From: Magnetococcales bacterium WMHbin3
GTDB lineage: Bacteria > Pseudomonadota > Magnetococcia > Magnetococcales > Magnetaquicoccaceae
Length of the DNA stretch: 58,146 nt
Direction: 5' to 3'
NCBI GenBank assembly: GCA_002753185.1
Contig: PDZX01000022.1
Span: 1-58,146, forward strand
The notes below the pieces were generated by a model, which was given only the letters and a program-made list of their open reading frames with translations, was not told where the DNA came from and searched no databases. Positions within the stretch are counted from its first letter, which is position 1, and each line of letters opens with the position of its first letter. This document shows positions 1 through 8,066 of the stretch, in pieces. A program made the translations under genes and the position numbers.

Positions 1-438
1 CAGGAGGATGTGTTGCGGCTCAAACTGGGACCAGTGACTTTGATCCATTCCCATCCGGAGCGGTTTCGCGCGATCAGCCGCAAGGAGTTGGGGGTGTTGT
101 TGTTGCGCGCGCCCGCTGGCCATGCCGGGGAGGGCTGCGGGGTGCGGGGGCGGCGGGGATGGCCGCCCTGGTTGTTGGGATTGACCCTGGGTCTGGTACC
201 CTGTCCCACGTTGGCTGGTTTGCTCGCCGCCTGCGCCATGAGTGGCGATGTGGGCGAGGGTCTGTTGCACGGTCTGCTGTTCGGGGTGGGCGCCACGCTG
301 GCGCCAATGGTGTTGGTGGTCGGGGTGGTGGGCCGGGCGGGTGGGGCATTGCGGGAGATTTTTCCCACCTTGGCGCCCTGGTTGCGGCGTGGGGCCGGGG
401 TCGCCCTGATCGCCCTGGCGTTTGCGCAGGTCGCGTGA
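1..438 (+). CDS. C-terminal part of a multi-pass membrane protein (5' end outside window)
   Basis: The frame is open from base 1, so the gene starts upstream. The visible 145 residues hold a charged stretch, then hydrophobic segments including a GLVPCPTLAGLLAAC-like helix and a Gly/Ala-rich helix before the stop. The P-C-P motif in a first helix resembles the cytochrome c biogenesis (DsbD) and sulfite-exporter/UreH-type membrane families, but the missing N-terminus prevents a firm call. Its TGA overlaps the ATG of tonB by one base, so the two are probably cotranscribed, and a metal- or envelope-related role is possible (inference). Confidence 0.5.
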   Translation, partial: QEDVLRLKLGPVTLIHSHPERFRAISRKELGVLLLRAPAGHAGEGCGVRGRRGWPPWLLGLTLGLVPCPTLAGLLAACAMSGDVGEGLLHGLLFGVGATLAPMVLVVGVVGRAGGALREIFPTLAPWLRRGAGVALIALAFAQVA

Positions 439-1118
439 TGGTCAGGGCCAGCGCATGGGGGTATGCCTTCGGGGTGGCGCTGGCCTGGCATGGCGGGGTG
501 TTCTGGTGGTTGATGCGGCCGGGCTTGTCCATGCCGGATTCGCCACCGAGGCCGGTGGTGCAATTCGAGATGGCCACGCTTCCCCCTCCGCCTCCGCCAT
601 TTGTGGAGCCGCCCGAACCCTCCCCGCCCGTGGAGGAGGTCGTGCCTCCTCCCCCTCCTCCGCTCCCGGCGGAGATGCCCAAGCCGGATCCCCCGGTGCG
701 CAAGGCCAAGCCGGTCAAGCCGCGCAAGGTTCCTGTGGCGCAACCGGTGACGGAACGTCCGGCGGAACCGCTGGCCGCGCCGACTCCGGCGGTTGCCGCG
801 CCTCCCGCCCCTCCCGCGCCCGTGGAGGAGGTCTATCACCCCCCGGACGTGCGCGCGGCGTATGCGAGCAATCCGAAACCGGCCTATCCCCCCGCCGCCA
901 GGCGCATGGGGCAGCAGGGTGTGGTGCTGCTGACGGTGGAGGTGGCCGCGAGCGGGGAGGTGGCGCGGGTGGAGGTCAAGAGCGGTTCCGGGGTGGATTC
1001 ACTGGACCGTGCGGCCCGGGCGGCGGTGGAAAAATGGCGTTTCGTTCCGGCGCGGCGCAATGGTCAGCCGGTGGCGGCTACGGTGACGGTGCCGATTCGC
1101 TTTCAACTGGATGCGTGA
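438..1118 (+). CDS. tonB: TonB energy-transducing protein
   Basis: 226 residues. TonB links the ExbB-ExbD proton channel to outer-membrane TonB-dependent receptors. A single hydrophobic N-terminal anchor (about residues 5-25) is followed by a long Pro/Glu/Lys-rich periplasmic spacer (about 45-135). The C-terminal TonB fold (about 140-226) shows the family pattern YPPAARR, a G-VLL-V strand, SSG-like SGSGVDSLD and KWRFVPAR. The ATG at 438 is chosen because it overlaps the upstream TGA and gives a membrane anchor at the N-terminus; longer in-frame starts would run through the upstream gene. exbB and exbD follow directly, giving a complete system. Confidence 0.9.
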   Translation: MVRASAWGYAFGVALAWHGGVFWWLMRPGLSMPDSPPRPVVQFEMATLPPPPPPFVEPPEPSPPVEEVVPPPPPPLPAEMPKPDPPVRKAKPVKPRKVPVAQPVTERPAEPLAAPTPAVAAPPAPPAPVEEVYHPPDVRAAYASNPKPAYPPAARRMGQQGVVLLTVEVAASGEVARVEVKSGSGVDSLDRAARAAVEKWRFVPARRNGQPVAATVTVPIRFQLDA

Positions 1119-1138
1119 CGGAGCAAAGGGAGAAGGGT

Positions 1139-1729
1139 GTGAACAACGCGGTCTCGTGGGTGGATTGGTGGTTCAACGCGGATTGGGTGGTGCGGGGGAT
1201 TTTTTTGTTGTTGGCCGGGTTGTCGGTGACCGCCTGGACGATCATCTTGCACAAGTGGTGGCGGTTTGGCGCGTTGCTCAAAAAGGAGCGCCGTCTGCGT
1301 GCCGCCCTGGAGCGCGGGGATCGGGTGGATGGCAAGGAGTCTCTGCTGGGAGGGGTGATTGCCTTGAGTGGGGCGCGTCAGACCCTTGGGGCGCGGGAGT
1401 TGCGGGTGGATCTGGAGAGCGGCTTGACCTTTCTCGCATCGATAGGTGTTGCGACCCCGTTCATCGGTCTGCTGGGCACGGTGTGGGGGATCATGCATGC
1501 CCTGGCCGGGTTGGGCAAACAGAGTTCGCTCTCTCTGGATCTGGTGGCCGGTCCGGTCTCCGAGGCGTTGGTGGCCACGGCGGCCGGGTTGTTCGCCGCC
1601 ATTCCCGCTGCCGTGGGGTATAATTTATTGATTCGCCGGTTGCGGCGTCTGATGACCTTGGCCGAGGGAAACTTGTTGCGCCTGGAGGAGAAAGACGCGG
1701 GGGGCGATCATGGCCGGCGGGATTTTTGA
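1139..1729 (+). CDS. exbB: ExbB/TolQ/MotA-family proton channel protein
   Basis: 196 residues with a GTG start 20 bases after tonB; AGGGAGAAGG lies just upstream. Three hydrophobic segments (about 18-38, 98-125, 140-165) match ExbB topology. The LASIGVATPFIGLLGTVWGI block is the family signature, followed by the third helix with ALVATAAGLFAAIPA. ExbB forms the pentameric inner-membrane channel around ExbD and passes proton motive force to TonB. The 3' end overlaps exbD by 20 bases. TolQ is an alternative name, but the neighbouring TonB favours ExbB. Confidence 0.9.
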   Translation: MNNAVSWVDWWFNADWVVRGIFLLLAGLSVTAWTIILHKWWRFGALLKKERRLRAALERGDRVDGKESLLGGVIALSGARQTLGARELRVDLESGLTFLASIGVATPFIGLLGTVWGIMHALAGLGKQSSLSLDLVAGPVSEALVATAAGLFAAIPAAVGYNLLIRRLRRLMTLAEGNLLRLEEKDAGGDHGRRDF

Positions 1730-2120
1730 CCACGAGGGGGAAGACCGTCCCCTGACCGAGATCAACGTCACCCCGCTGGTGGATGTGATGTTGGTGTTGC
1801 TGGTGATTTTCATCATTCTGGCCCCGGCCATGGCCAACTCCCTGCGGGTGACCCTGCCGCGCGCCAGCGGCGAGAACGTGGTGGCCGCCGCCCCCCTGAC
1901 CGTGGTCCTGCGCGCGGACGGCTCCACCGCCATTGGCGAGGAGACCTTGTCCGCCGACGCATTATCTGTCCGGTTGCGCGAGGCGGCCCAACGCGATCCG
2001 GAGACCCCCCTGCGCATCGACGGGGACGGGGCCACGCCCTATCAGCAGGTCGCCCAGTTGCTTTCCCTGGCCCAGAAGAGCGGGATTCGCAAGATTGCTT
2101 TTACCACTCAGGCGCCGTAG
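1710..2120 (+). CDS. exbD: ExbD/TolR-family proton channel subunit
   Basis: 136 residues. One N-terminal transmembrane helix (about 22-42) carries TEINVTPLVDVMLVLLVIF, with Asp25 at the position of the proton-carrying aspartate of E. coli ExbD. A small periplasmic domain follows, with the family pattern of a beta-rich ADGS-- segment and a C-terminal VAQLLSLAQKSGIRKIAF. It starts inside the exbB end, which suggests translational coupling. No clear intrinsic terminator is seen before the convergent gene that ends at 2138. Confidence 0.9.
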   Translation: MAGGIFDHEGEDRPLTEINVTPLVDVMLVLLVIFIILAPAMANSLRVTLPRASGENVVAAAPLTVVLRADGSTAIGEETLSADALSVRLREAAQRDPETPLRIDGDGATPYQQVAQLLSLAQKSGIRKIAFTTQAP

Positions 2121-2137
2121 AGGGTGCGAGATGCCTC

Positions 2138-2662
2138 TTATTGGATCAGTCCATGTTCCCTTGCCTGCATATCATTGAGGACAGCGACTGAGTTGGGCGA
2201 CAAAGACCAGGTTTTGATGGTGGTATGCAGCGCTTCCTTCAGTGCAACCTGGATGGGAGGCAGCCAATCTTCCTGATGACCGTTGATTACTAAAATAAAT
2301 TTAACTTCAATTTTTGATAAGTCAAGATTCTTGTAAAATTTAGGAAGTTCTGAGAATGTCGGTTGGTGTCTGTTCATGCAAGATGCAAAAGACAAAGAAA
2401 AGGCATTGACCAATTTTTCATGTATTGCCCTGATGAAATCATCGAAATTCGGTTGTGTTTCTGGTCGTGGAGAGCTTTTTTTGGCCTCAACCACCCAAAG
2501 TACTGGCGACTTGTTGCGATTGGTGCGCAGTAGCAGGAATTCCGCCATTTGCACGCCTTGTTCTATCTTCTTGTAGGTGTTACTTTTTTCAATTACCCAA
2601 CACAGACCGTCAGGATATGGCCCAAATGTCATGTCGGATTCGATGATGGGCTTTGTCGTCAT
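2138..2662 (-). CDS. Small partner of AAA ATPase, PD-(D/E)xK nuclease-like (module 1)
   Basis: 174 residues of unknown family. The start is the ATG whose last bases overlap the TGA of the upstream ATPase (ATGA at 2659-2662); longer in-frame readings would lie inside the ATPase gene. Near the middle an acidic residue sits in a hydrophobic strand (MAEFLLL, Glu41). Exactly 18 residues later comes a second strand ending in VVEAKK (Glu59-x-Lys61), the layout of a PD-(D/E)xK nuclease core. The rest is mixed helix/strand without membrane segments. Lower GC than its neighbours suggests transfer. Nuclease function is inference from the motif and the ATPase pairing. Confidence 0.6.
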   Translation of the reverse strand: MTTKPIIESDMTFGPYPDGLCWVIEKSNTYKKIEQGVQMAEFLLLRTNRNKSPVLWVVEAKKSSPRPETQPNFDDFIRAIHEKLVNAFSLSFASCMNRHQPTFSELPKFYKNLDLSKIEVKFILVINGHQEDWLPPIQVALKEALHTTIKTWSLSPNSVAVLNDMQAREHGLIQ

Positions 2663-3672
2663 TGGAGTACCAACTTGACCTCTTCCTTGTAGAGTCGTAC
2701 GGACTCGTCGATGATCGGGTTGCCGGGCATATCGTCCTTGAGATCCGCCAATCTCCAACTGTTTTCGCAATGAAAAACAAATGGTATTGAGAGGTGTTGC
2801 TGCTGGGCGATCAGGAATAATTTTTTCACCACGAAATAGGAGTGGCTGGCCAGAAAGAACTGGATCCCGCTCGTGGCCAGCAGGGCGATAATGTCCAGGA
2901 ATTTGGCAATGGCTGTGGGGTGGAGAGCGGACTCCGGTTCGTCGATGAAGACGATGGAACCTGGGGCCAGAGAACGGTTTCCAAGTAGAATGTCGAGAAT
3001 GGCGATTTTCTTGATCCCTTCCGCCGTGACACCCATCGGGAATTTCTGAGACCCTTTCTTGAACTGCCAGCGCTCCGACGCTTTGTCGAATTCGACACGA
3101 CCGCCGAGGATTTCCTCTAAATTCTGTCGTGCATCCGCAAAGGTTTTATAATTTTTACCCATGGTGGGAAGGTAACGAAGGGCACGGGCAAGATCAAGGT
3201 AGGTGTCATCAAATCCGAACAGCATGTCTTGCTCTCTGGACTTGAGAATAATGTGGTGCAGAGACAAGACCTCCTTGGCGGGCAAGAAGATCGAGTTGTT
3301 CTCTCTGGGCTGGACATGGTTTTCCAACGAGGTAATCTGTTTGGTCGTATCTTTTCCAAATTTGTAAATGAAATCCCGGCCGTCAAGCTGTACCAAACAG
3401 GATAGTGGGGAGTCTGCTCCCTTGGTCACCAGATCGCCGATCTTGTCCGGCTGGAAAGTCCAAAAGATTTTGTCAAAAAGAATTTCCGCCGCTGTGCGCT
3501 GGTTGTCGCCACGCTTGTAATCCTCCAAGGCGCGAATGGTGCTGTAGAGTATTTTCATTAAAAAAGTTTTTCCTGAACCGTTTTCTCCTATAATTAAATT
3601 AATTTTTCCGAGACTGGGCCATTCCAGTAAGGCAATAGGGCCGCAATTTTTCAGCTCGATTCTGTTGAACAT
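2659..3672 (-). CDS. AAA ATPase of the AAA_15/AAA_21 (OLD/RecF-like) type (module 1)
   Basis: 337 residues. Walker A is GENGSGKT (29-36). A C-terminal ABC-type half follows, with FIDEPES (about 242-248, Walker B plus catalytic Glu), ALHP, and LASHS (about 274-278, H-loop His). This is the architecture of SMC/RecF-like ATPases that pair with nucleases or effectors in several phage-defence systems. No TOPRIM domain is fused, so it is not a full OLD nuclease. The ATG at 3672 has AGGTGA four bases upstream. The gene is coupled by ATGA to the small nuclease-like gene. GC content is clearly lower than in flanking genes. Confidence 0.8.
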   Translation of the reverse strand: MFNRIELKNCGPIALLEWPSLGKINLIIGENGSGKTFLMKILYSTIRALEDYKRGDNQRTAAEILFDKIFWTFQPDKIGDLVTKGADSPLSCLVQLDGRDFIYKFGKDTTKQITSLENHVQPRENNSIFLPAKEVLSLHHIILKSREQDMLFGFDDTYLDLARALRYLPTMGKNYKTFADARQNLEEILGGRVEFDKASERWQFKKGSQKFPMGVTAEGIKKIAILDILLGNRSLAPGSIVFIDEPESALHPTAIAKFLDIIALLATSGIQFFLASHSYFVVKKLFLIAQQQHLSIPFVFHCENSWRLADLKDDMPGNPIIDESVRLYKEEVKLVLQ

Positions 3673-3839
3673 GGTTCACCTGATGCGCGTAGCGTTGCTT
3701 GGCCAGTATCGGATTATTTGATCGGAAAGTTTGGGGATTGTCTTGTTGGAAGTCAAGATTTTTCTGTTTTGGTGTTTGGAAATGTTTTGGTCTCCGTGCC
3801 AAGTCCAATCGAGTGATGGTGATTTTTTTTGGTTTATTG

Positions 3840-3860
3840 TGATACGGGTATGCGGTATCA
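3840..3860. promoter_or_regulatory. Inverted repeat TGATAC-N9-GTATCA, possible operator
   Basis: Two perfect 6-base arms separated by nine bases lie in the 246-base gap between the divergent ATPase module 1 (minus) and the small membrane peptide (plus). The position suits a regulator binding site, but no regulator can be named. Short arms like these also arise by chance. Nothing else was recognised in this gap. Confidence 0.25.
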
Positions 3861-3918
3861 TGCACGCGCTTAGGTCGCATGTGTCATCCATGACAGATTT
3901 ATTGGATTGTTGCTTCTT

Positions 3919-4029
3919 ATGAGCACCTTCTGGATTGTCGGCATTGTCTTCAACGTCGGCCTGACCGCTCTGGCGATCTGGTGGCTGTGGGGGTTGCGCG
4001 CGCCGAAAGATCCCAAGCAAGACAAATAA
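3919..4029 (+). CDS. 36-residue single-pass membrane peptide
   Basis: ATG at 3919, TAA at 4027. The product has an N-terminal hydrophobic helix (about residues 4-26, Trp-rich: FWIVGIVFNVG...WWLWG) and a short charged tail ending KDPKQDK. It lies three bases before the GTG of the SafE-type gene, a placement seen for small cbb3-oxidase accessory peptides (CcoQ/CcoS). The sequence does not match CcoS as I know it, so no name is given. No strong ribosome-binding site is visible. The spacing and the typical membrane-peptide shape are the only support. Confidence 0.5.
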   Translation: MSTFWIVGIVFNVGLTALAIWWLWGLRAPKDPKQDK

Positions 4030-4032
4030 ACG

Positions 4033-4740
4033 GTGGAAAACGTTTCTCTTCTGGTCCCCCTGCTGCTGGCCTTTTCCAGCGTGCTGCACTGCCTGGGGAT
4101 GTGCGGTGGCATCGTCGGGGCCATGTCGTGGCATCTGGCCTCCTCCGGGCAGCCGTGGGGCTTTCTGTTGGCGGCCAACGCGGGGCGCGTCGCGAGTTAT
4201 ACCCTGGCGGGCGGACTGGTGGTCCTCTTCGGCCAGACTCTTTTCACCACTTTCTCTCCAGAGTACGGACATGCCCTTCTGCAAGGCTTCGCCGGGGTGA
4301 TCCTGGTGGGCAATGGCCTGTTTCTCCTGGGGCGTCTGCCGGGCTTTCGCCACATGGAAACTCTGGGCAGCCGCCTGTGGGGCTGGCTCGACCCGGTGGC
4401 ACGCCGCTTCATGACCCCAAGAACCATGGGGCAGGCGCTTCTTTTCGGCGTGGTTTGGGGCTGGTTCCCCTGCTCCCTGGTCTACGGGGCGCTGCTGTGG
4501 AGCAGCACCGCCTGTTCTGCCCTCTCCGGGGCTGCGGTGATGCTCCTCTTCGGCCTCGGCACCCTGCCGGTGCTGGTCTCGGCGGGGTGGCTCACCGGCT
4601 ATCTGGGCCGCTTCCGCCGCGTCGGCGCCTGGCTTTTGTTGGGAATTGGTATTTTAAACTTGATCTTTCTGGGCTGGAACGCCCATAATGCTCACTGGCA
4701 TCCAACCGACAACCGGGTCAATTGTCTCATTCCGCCATGA
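4033..4740 (+). CDS. Sulfite exporter TauE/SafE (UreH-like) family membrane protein
   Basis: 235 residues, GTG start three bases after the preceding stop, with GG-rich sequence before it. The N-terminal [14 protein letters not shown] motif is the hallmark of the UreH/SafE family found beside cbb3-oxidase assembly genes. A second Cys-containing [14 protein letters not shown] helix follows, as expected for the internally repeated fold. About six transmembrane helices are visible. Members are thought to move metal ions or sulfur oxyanions, or to help oxidase copper loading; the substrate here is unknown. Its stop overlaps the next ATG (ATGA). Confidence 0.8.
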   Translation: MENVSLLVPLLLAFSSVLHCLGMCGGIVGAMSWHLASSGQPWGFLLAANAGRVASYTLAGGLVVLFGQTLFTTFSPEYGHALLQGFAGVILVGNGLFLLGRLPGFRHMETLGSRLWGWLDPVARRFMTPRTMGQALLFGVVWGWFPCSLVYGALLWSSTACSALSGAAVMLLFGLGTLPVLVSAGWLTGYLGRFRRVGAWLLLGIGILNLIFLGWNAHNAHWHPTDNRVNCLIPP

Positions 4741-5693
4741 AACCAGCGCAACATATTGAAATGATGGGCGATTCTCCGGCATTCGCGTCGGTGATTCGCG
4801 CCGCGCGACTCGTGGCGGTCACCGGGGCCACAGTCCTCATCCAGGGCGAGTCCGGCGTCGGCAAGGAACTCCTCGCCCACGCCATCCATGCCGACTCCCC
4901 ACGCGCCAAGGGCACCTTCGTGGCTGTCAATTGCGCCGCCCTCACCGAATCCCTGGTCGAAAGCGAACTCTTCGGTCACGCCAAGGGCGCCTTCACCGGC
5001 GCGGACCAGGAACGCGCCGGACGCATCGCCACCGCCCACGGCGGCACCCTCTTCCTGGACGAAATCGGCGACATGCCCCTCTCCATCCAGGCAAAACTCC
5101 TGCGCTTCCTGGAAAACGGCGAATGCCATACTCTCGGCCGCGAATTGCCCAAGCGGGTCGATGTCCGGGTCATCGCCGCCACCAACCGCGACCTCGCCAC
5201 CCTGGTGAACGAGGGGGGCTTCCGCCAGGATCTTTATTACCGGTTGCAGGTCGTCCCCCTCTCCCTGCCGCCCCTGCGGGAACGAGGGCAGGACGTGGCA
5301 TTGCTGGCCAACGCCTTCCTGCAACGGTTCGCCGTGCGGCATGCCGTTCCCGCTCCGTTCTTCTCAAAGGACGCCTTGCGGGTCATGCTCGGCCACCCCT
5401 GGCCAGGCAACATCCGCGAACTGCGCAATCTGTGCGAGCGCGCCGTCATCTTTCACCAGGGCCAGGAGATCGGCATCGAATTCGTTCATGCCCAACTGGC
5501 CCTCCCCATGCCCTCTCCCCGCGCCGCCGCCATCACCCTGCCCAATGGCGGACTCAGTCTCGACCACCTGGAACGCGACCTGATCCTCGCCGCCCTGGAA
5601 CGAACCCAGGGCAATCGTACCCATGCCGCCCGCCTGCTGGACCTGACGCGCGATACCCTGTTGTATCGTATGAAAAAACACGCCCTGCGCTAA
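4737..5693 (+). CDS. Sigma-54 interaction domain transcriptional activator without receiver domain
   Basis: 318 residues. The AAA+ core begins almost at once: Walker A GESGVGKE, the sigma-54 contact loop GAFTGA, Walker [13 protein letters not shown] and the arginine-rich sensor segments LRERGQD and [13 protein letters not shown] Fis-type helix-turn-helix closes the protein ([20 protein letters not shown]). There is no N-terminal sensory or receiver domain, so activity must be controlled by expression or by a partner, as in PspF. I chose ATG 4737 because it overlaps the upstream TGA; a TTG at 4722 is possible. The target promoter is not visible. Confidence 0.88.
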   Translation: MKPAQHIEMMGDSPAFASVIRAARLVAVTGATVLIQGESGVGKELLAHAIHADSPRAKGTFVAVNCAALTESLVESELFGHAKGAFTGADQERAGRIATAHGGTLFLDEIGDMPLSIQAKLLRFLENGECHTLGRELPKRVDVRVIAATNRDLATLVNEGGFRQDLYYRLQVVPLSLPPLRERGQDVALLANAFLQRFAVRHAVPAPFFSKDALRVMLGHPWPGNIRELRNLCERAVIFHQGQEIGIEFVHAQLALPMPSPRAAAITLPNGGLSLDHLERDLILAALERTQGNRTHAARLLDLTRDTLLYRMKKHALR

Positions 5694-5708
5694 TCCTTCC
5701 CTTCTCGC

Positions 5709-5737
5709 TTGACATCCGTTGCGCGTTTTGCTATTAT
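5709..5737 (+). promoter_or_regulatory. Near-consensus sigma-70 promoter
   Basis: TTGACA at 5709-5714 and TATTAT at 5732-5737 are separated by exactly 17 bases. Transcription would begin near 5744, about 40 bases before the ATG at 5786, leaving a short leader with the GGGGAG ribosome-binding site. It is the best promoter match I found in the window. Confidence 0.75.
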
Positions 5738-5785
5738 TGCAACCCAAGACAACAGGGGCGACTCGAATATCAGGGGAGAAAGAAC

Positions 5786-6301
5786 ATGGAACAAAACATG
5801 CAAGTTGGAATACAAGAAAACGATTATCGTTGGATGCGCAGCCACGGCTATTTAAAAGCGTTCGAAACGCAGGAATGCCGTGAACTTATGGAGATGGTGC
5901 GGCATATCAATGTCCGGGATGGAGATATCCTCTTCGGGGAGGGGGAGAGGGGCAATCAACTGTATGTCATTCGGGAGGGCAAAGTGGTGATCGGGCATCG
6001 GACCACGCCGGGACAGTGGATGGACTTGGGTCCCTACGGCGCCGTGGACATGAACGAGGAGAGGCCGGAGGATCGCTGGAAGGACTGGCAACTGCTGGGG
6101 GAAGGGGACTGCCTGGGCGTGGAGGGGTGTCTGTGGGGCGCGCGCCACGATCTTTCCGCCATGGCGGTGGGCAGTGCGGATCTGTTGAGCCTGAACTTCC
6201 ATCAATTCCACTATCTGGCGAGCCATCATCCGCAATTGTGCCACTGTTTCGCCGACGGGTTGCGGCGTGCCTGGCAGGCGCAACGGCATCGCACGATATA
6301 G
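5786..6301 (+). CDS. Cyclic nucleotide-binding-fold protein without DNA-binding domain
   Basis: 171 residues. The core reads like a cNMP-binding (CRP N-terminal) beta barrel: DGDILFGEGERGNQLYVIREGKVVIG, later WQLLGEGDCLGVEGCL and SADLLSL. The usual phosphate-binding cassette (FGE-AL-----RAA-V) is present only in altered form (DCLGVEGCLWG...LSAMAV), so ligand binding is uncertain. The protein ends soon after the barrel and a short helix, without a helix-turn-helix, so it is not a typical CRP/FNR regulator. The ATG has CAGGGGAGAAAG before it. Confidence 0.65.
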   Translation: MEQNMQVGIQENDYRWMRSHGYLKAFETQECRELMEMVRHINVRDGDILFGEGERGNQLYVIREGKVVIGHRTTPGQWMDLGPYGAVDMNEERPEDRWKDWQLLGEGDCLGVEGCLWGARHDLSAMAVGSADLLSLNFHQFHYLASHHPQLCHCFADGLRRAWQAQRHRTI

Positions 6302-6310
6302 GCGCGGTTT

Positions 6311-7921
6311 TCAGTCATCCGGCGTGATCATCTCGCTCAATTGCCGCATGTCGGTTTTGCCATTGGCATTGACCGGCAATTGAGCGAGACGCCTGATGCG
6401 CCGGGGGACCATGTAGTTGGGCAGACGCCTGGCGCACGCTTCCAGGATCGCCTCGTCCGCCAGGGGCGACCCGCAGACGAATCCCACCACGTGCGTCACG
6501 TTTTCTCCCTCCGGGGGCCAGCCGATCACGGCGACCTGATCGGTGCGGGCCACCTGACGCAGCACGTGTTCGATCTCGGACAACTCCACCCGATAGCCCC
6601 GGATCTTCAATTGCCGATCCACCCGATCCAGATAGTGCAAGCCAACCCCGTGCTGCCAGGTCACCAGATCGCCGGTTTTGTACCAGCGTTGCATTTGGCC
6701 CTGACTGTCGGCAAACTCCACATAGGCGCGGGCGGTCTCGTCAGGGTTCTTCCAGTAGCCCGGCGTGACCTGGGAACCGCACAGGAGCAGCTCTCCCCTG
6801 GCGCCATCGACCTCCTCCAGGAGGCGCTCGCCGTCCAAAATGGCGGTGCGTTGGCCGGGATAGGGGAGGCCAATGGGAACGTTGCCGTTGCGGCACTCCT
6901 CCTCGGAGCGGCCCGGTTGCCAGAGGTAGCCGGTGATGCAGATGGTCCCCTCGGTGGGGCCGTAGGAGTTGTCGAGGCGCGCGTTGGGGGCGGCGGCCTG
7001 CCAGAGGCGGGCGGTCTCCAGCGTCAGCTTCTCGCCGCCGAAGACGCTCCAGCGCAGCGAGGGAAAGGTGCCGGGCTTGAGCAGATACATCCGCTTCATG
7101 AACGGCACCACCGCCGGAACCGATTCCCAGAAGGTGAGGCCGTGGTCGCGGATGAACTGGGCCGGGGCCATGCGCACCTTCTGCGGAACCGGGTAGAGAC
7201 AGGCGCCTGCCGCCCAGCAGACCAACTGGTCGTAGACCGAGGCATCGAAGGTCAGGTCGCTGTGCTGGGAAAAGCGGTCCTCCGGGGTGGGTTGGTAGCG
7301 CTCCAGCATGGTGGCGACAAAGGCGTTGACGTTGTCCGGGGAGACCATCACCCCCTTGGGTTCGCCGGTGCTGCCGGAGGTGAAGAGCAGATAGGCCAGC
7401 GCTCCGGCCGGTTCCCTGGGACAATCCAGATGGGGGGGCGGGGCGAGGATCTCCCGTTGGCAGGCGAAGCGATGGCGCGACAGCGTCCCGGTCCACTCCG
7501 GAAGGGTGGCATGGTCGGGCAGCAGCACCGTCAGGTTTTTGCGCACCGCGTTCAGCAGTTCCGGGGCCATGGGTTCGCAATGGCGGTCCACGATCAGGAG
7601 TTCGATTGCGGCCAGGTCGGCGATGTGGAGGTTGCGGGAGACGGGAAAATTCGGATTCAGAGGCAGGTACCCCTTGCCCGCGTACAGGATCCCCAATACC
7701 CCGGCATAGGCCGTCAGGGAGCGGTAGGCGAACAGGCCAATGGCGGGCGCCTCGTTCGGCGCGAGACGTTCGATGGCCGAGGCGAGACGGATGACCCGCT
7801 GGTGCAGCTCCTCGTACCGGAAAGTGGTCTCCTCGACGTGCAGCGCGGGGTGCGCGGCAAGGTTCATGGCGCTACGGTGGAACCAGTGGGCGATGTTGTC
7901 GGATTCCCGTGGGGTGGTCAT
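6311..7921 (-). CDS. Stand-alone amino-acid adenylation enzyme (NRPS A-domain/DltA-like)
   Basis: 536 residues, a full adenylation domain with no condensation or carrier domain. Core motifs run in order: A3 LLFTSGSTGEPKGV (about 180-193), A5 NSYGPTEGT, A7 WYKTGDL, A8 DRQLKIRGYRVELSEIE, and A10 LPVNANGKTD with the catalytic Lys near the C-terminus. The enzyme should activate an amino or aryl acid as AMP ester and load it on a carrier protein or CoA. No carrier-protein gene lies next to it. The substrate cannot be read by eye. It is convergent with the 5786 gene and divergent from the deacetylase. Confidence 0.85.
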   Translation of the reverse strand: MTTPRESDNIAHWFHRSAMNLAAHPALHVEETTFRYEELHQRVIRLASAIERLAPNEAPAIGLFAYRSLTAYAGVLGILYAGKGYLPLNPNFPVSRNLHIADLAAIELLIVDRHCEPMAPELLNAVRKNLTVLLPDHATLPEWTGTLSRHRFACQREILAPPPHLDCPREPAGALAYLLFTSGSTGEPKGVMVSPDNVNAFVATMLERYQPTPEDRFSQHSDLTFDASVYDQLVCWAAGACLYPVPQKVRMAPAQFIRDHGLTFWESVPAVVPFMKRMYLLKPGTFPSLRWSVFGGEKLTLETARLWQAAAPNARLDNSYGPTEGTICITGYLWQPGRSEEECRNGNVPIGLPYPGQRTAILDGERLLEEVDGARGELLLCGSQVTPGYWKNPDETARAYVEFADSQGQMQRWYKTGDLVTWQHGVGLHYLDRVDRQLKIRGYRVELSEIEHVLRQVARTDQVAVIGWPPEGENVTHVVGFVCGSPLADEAILEACARRLPNYMVPRRIRRLAQLPVNANGKTDMRQLSEMITPDD

Positions 7922-8066
7922 GGGGTGGGTTTACCGTGAGTGTTGAAGGGGTCGGCGACCCCATCATCATCCCGGATTTGTCGGACGAGGTCAATCGTTG
8001 TGAATTTTTTTGATATGTGGATAGAGAATGCAATTGATTTATTTTTTTGGATGGAGATATGGTAAG

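Noticed and set aside
2138..3672. PARIS or OLD/Gabija assignment for module 1
   Set aside because: No TOPRIM (DUF4435 or OLD C-terminal) and no UvrD-type helicase is present; the partner has a PD-(D/E)xK-like core instead.
3919..4029. Naming the small peptide CcoS or CcoQ
   Set aside because: Size and position fit, but the sequence lacks the residues I know from those families.
6311..7921. Non-ribosomal peptide synthetase cluster
   Set aside because: Only an adenylation domain is present, without condensation, carrier or thioesterase genes.
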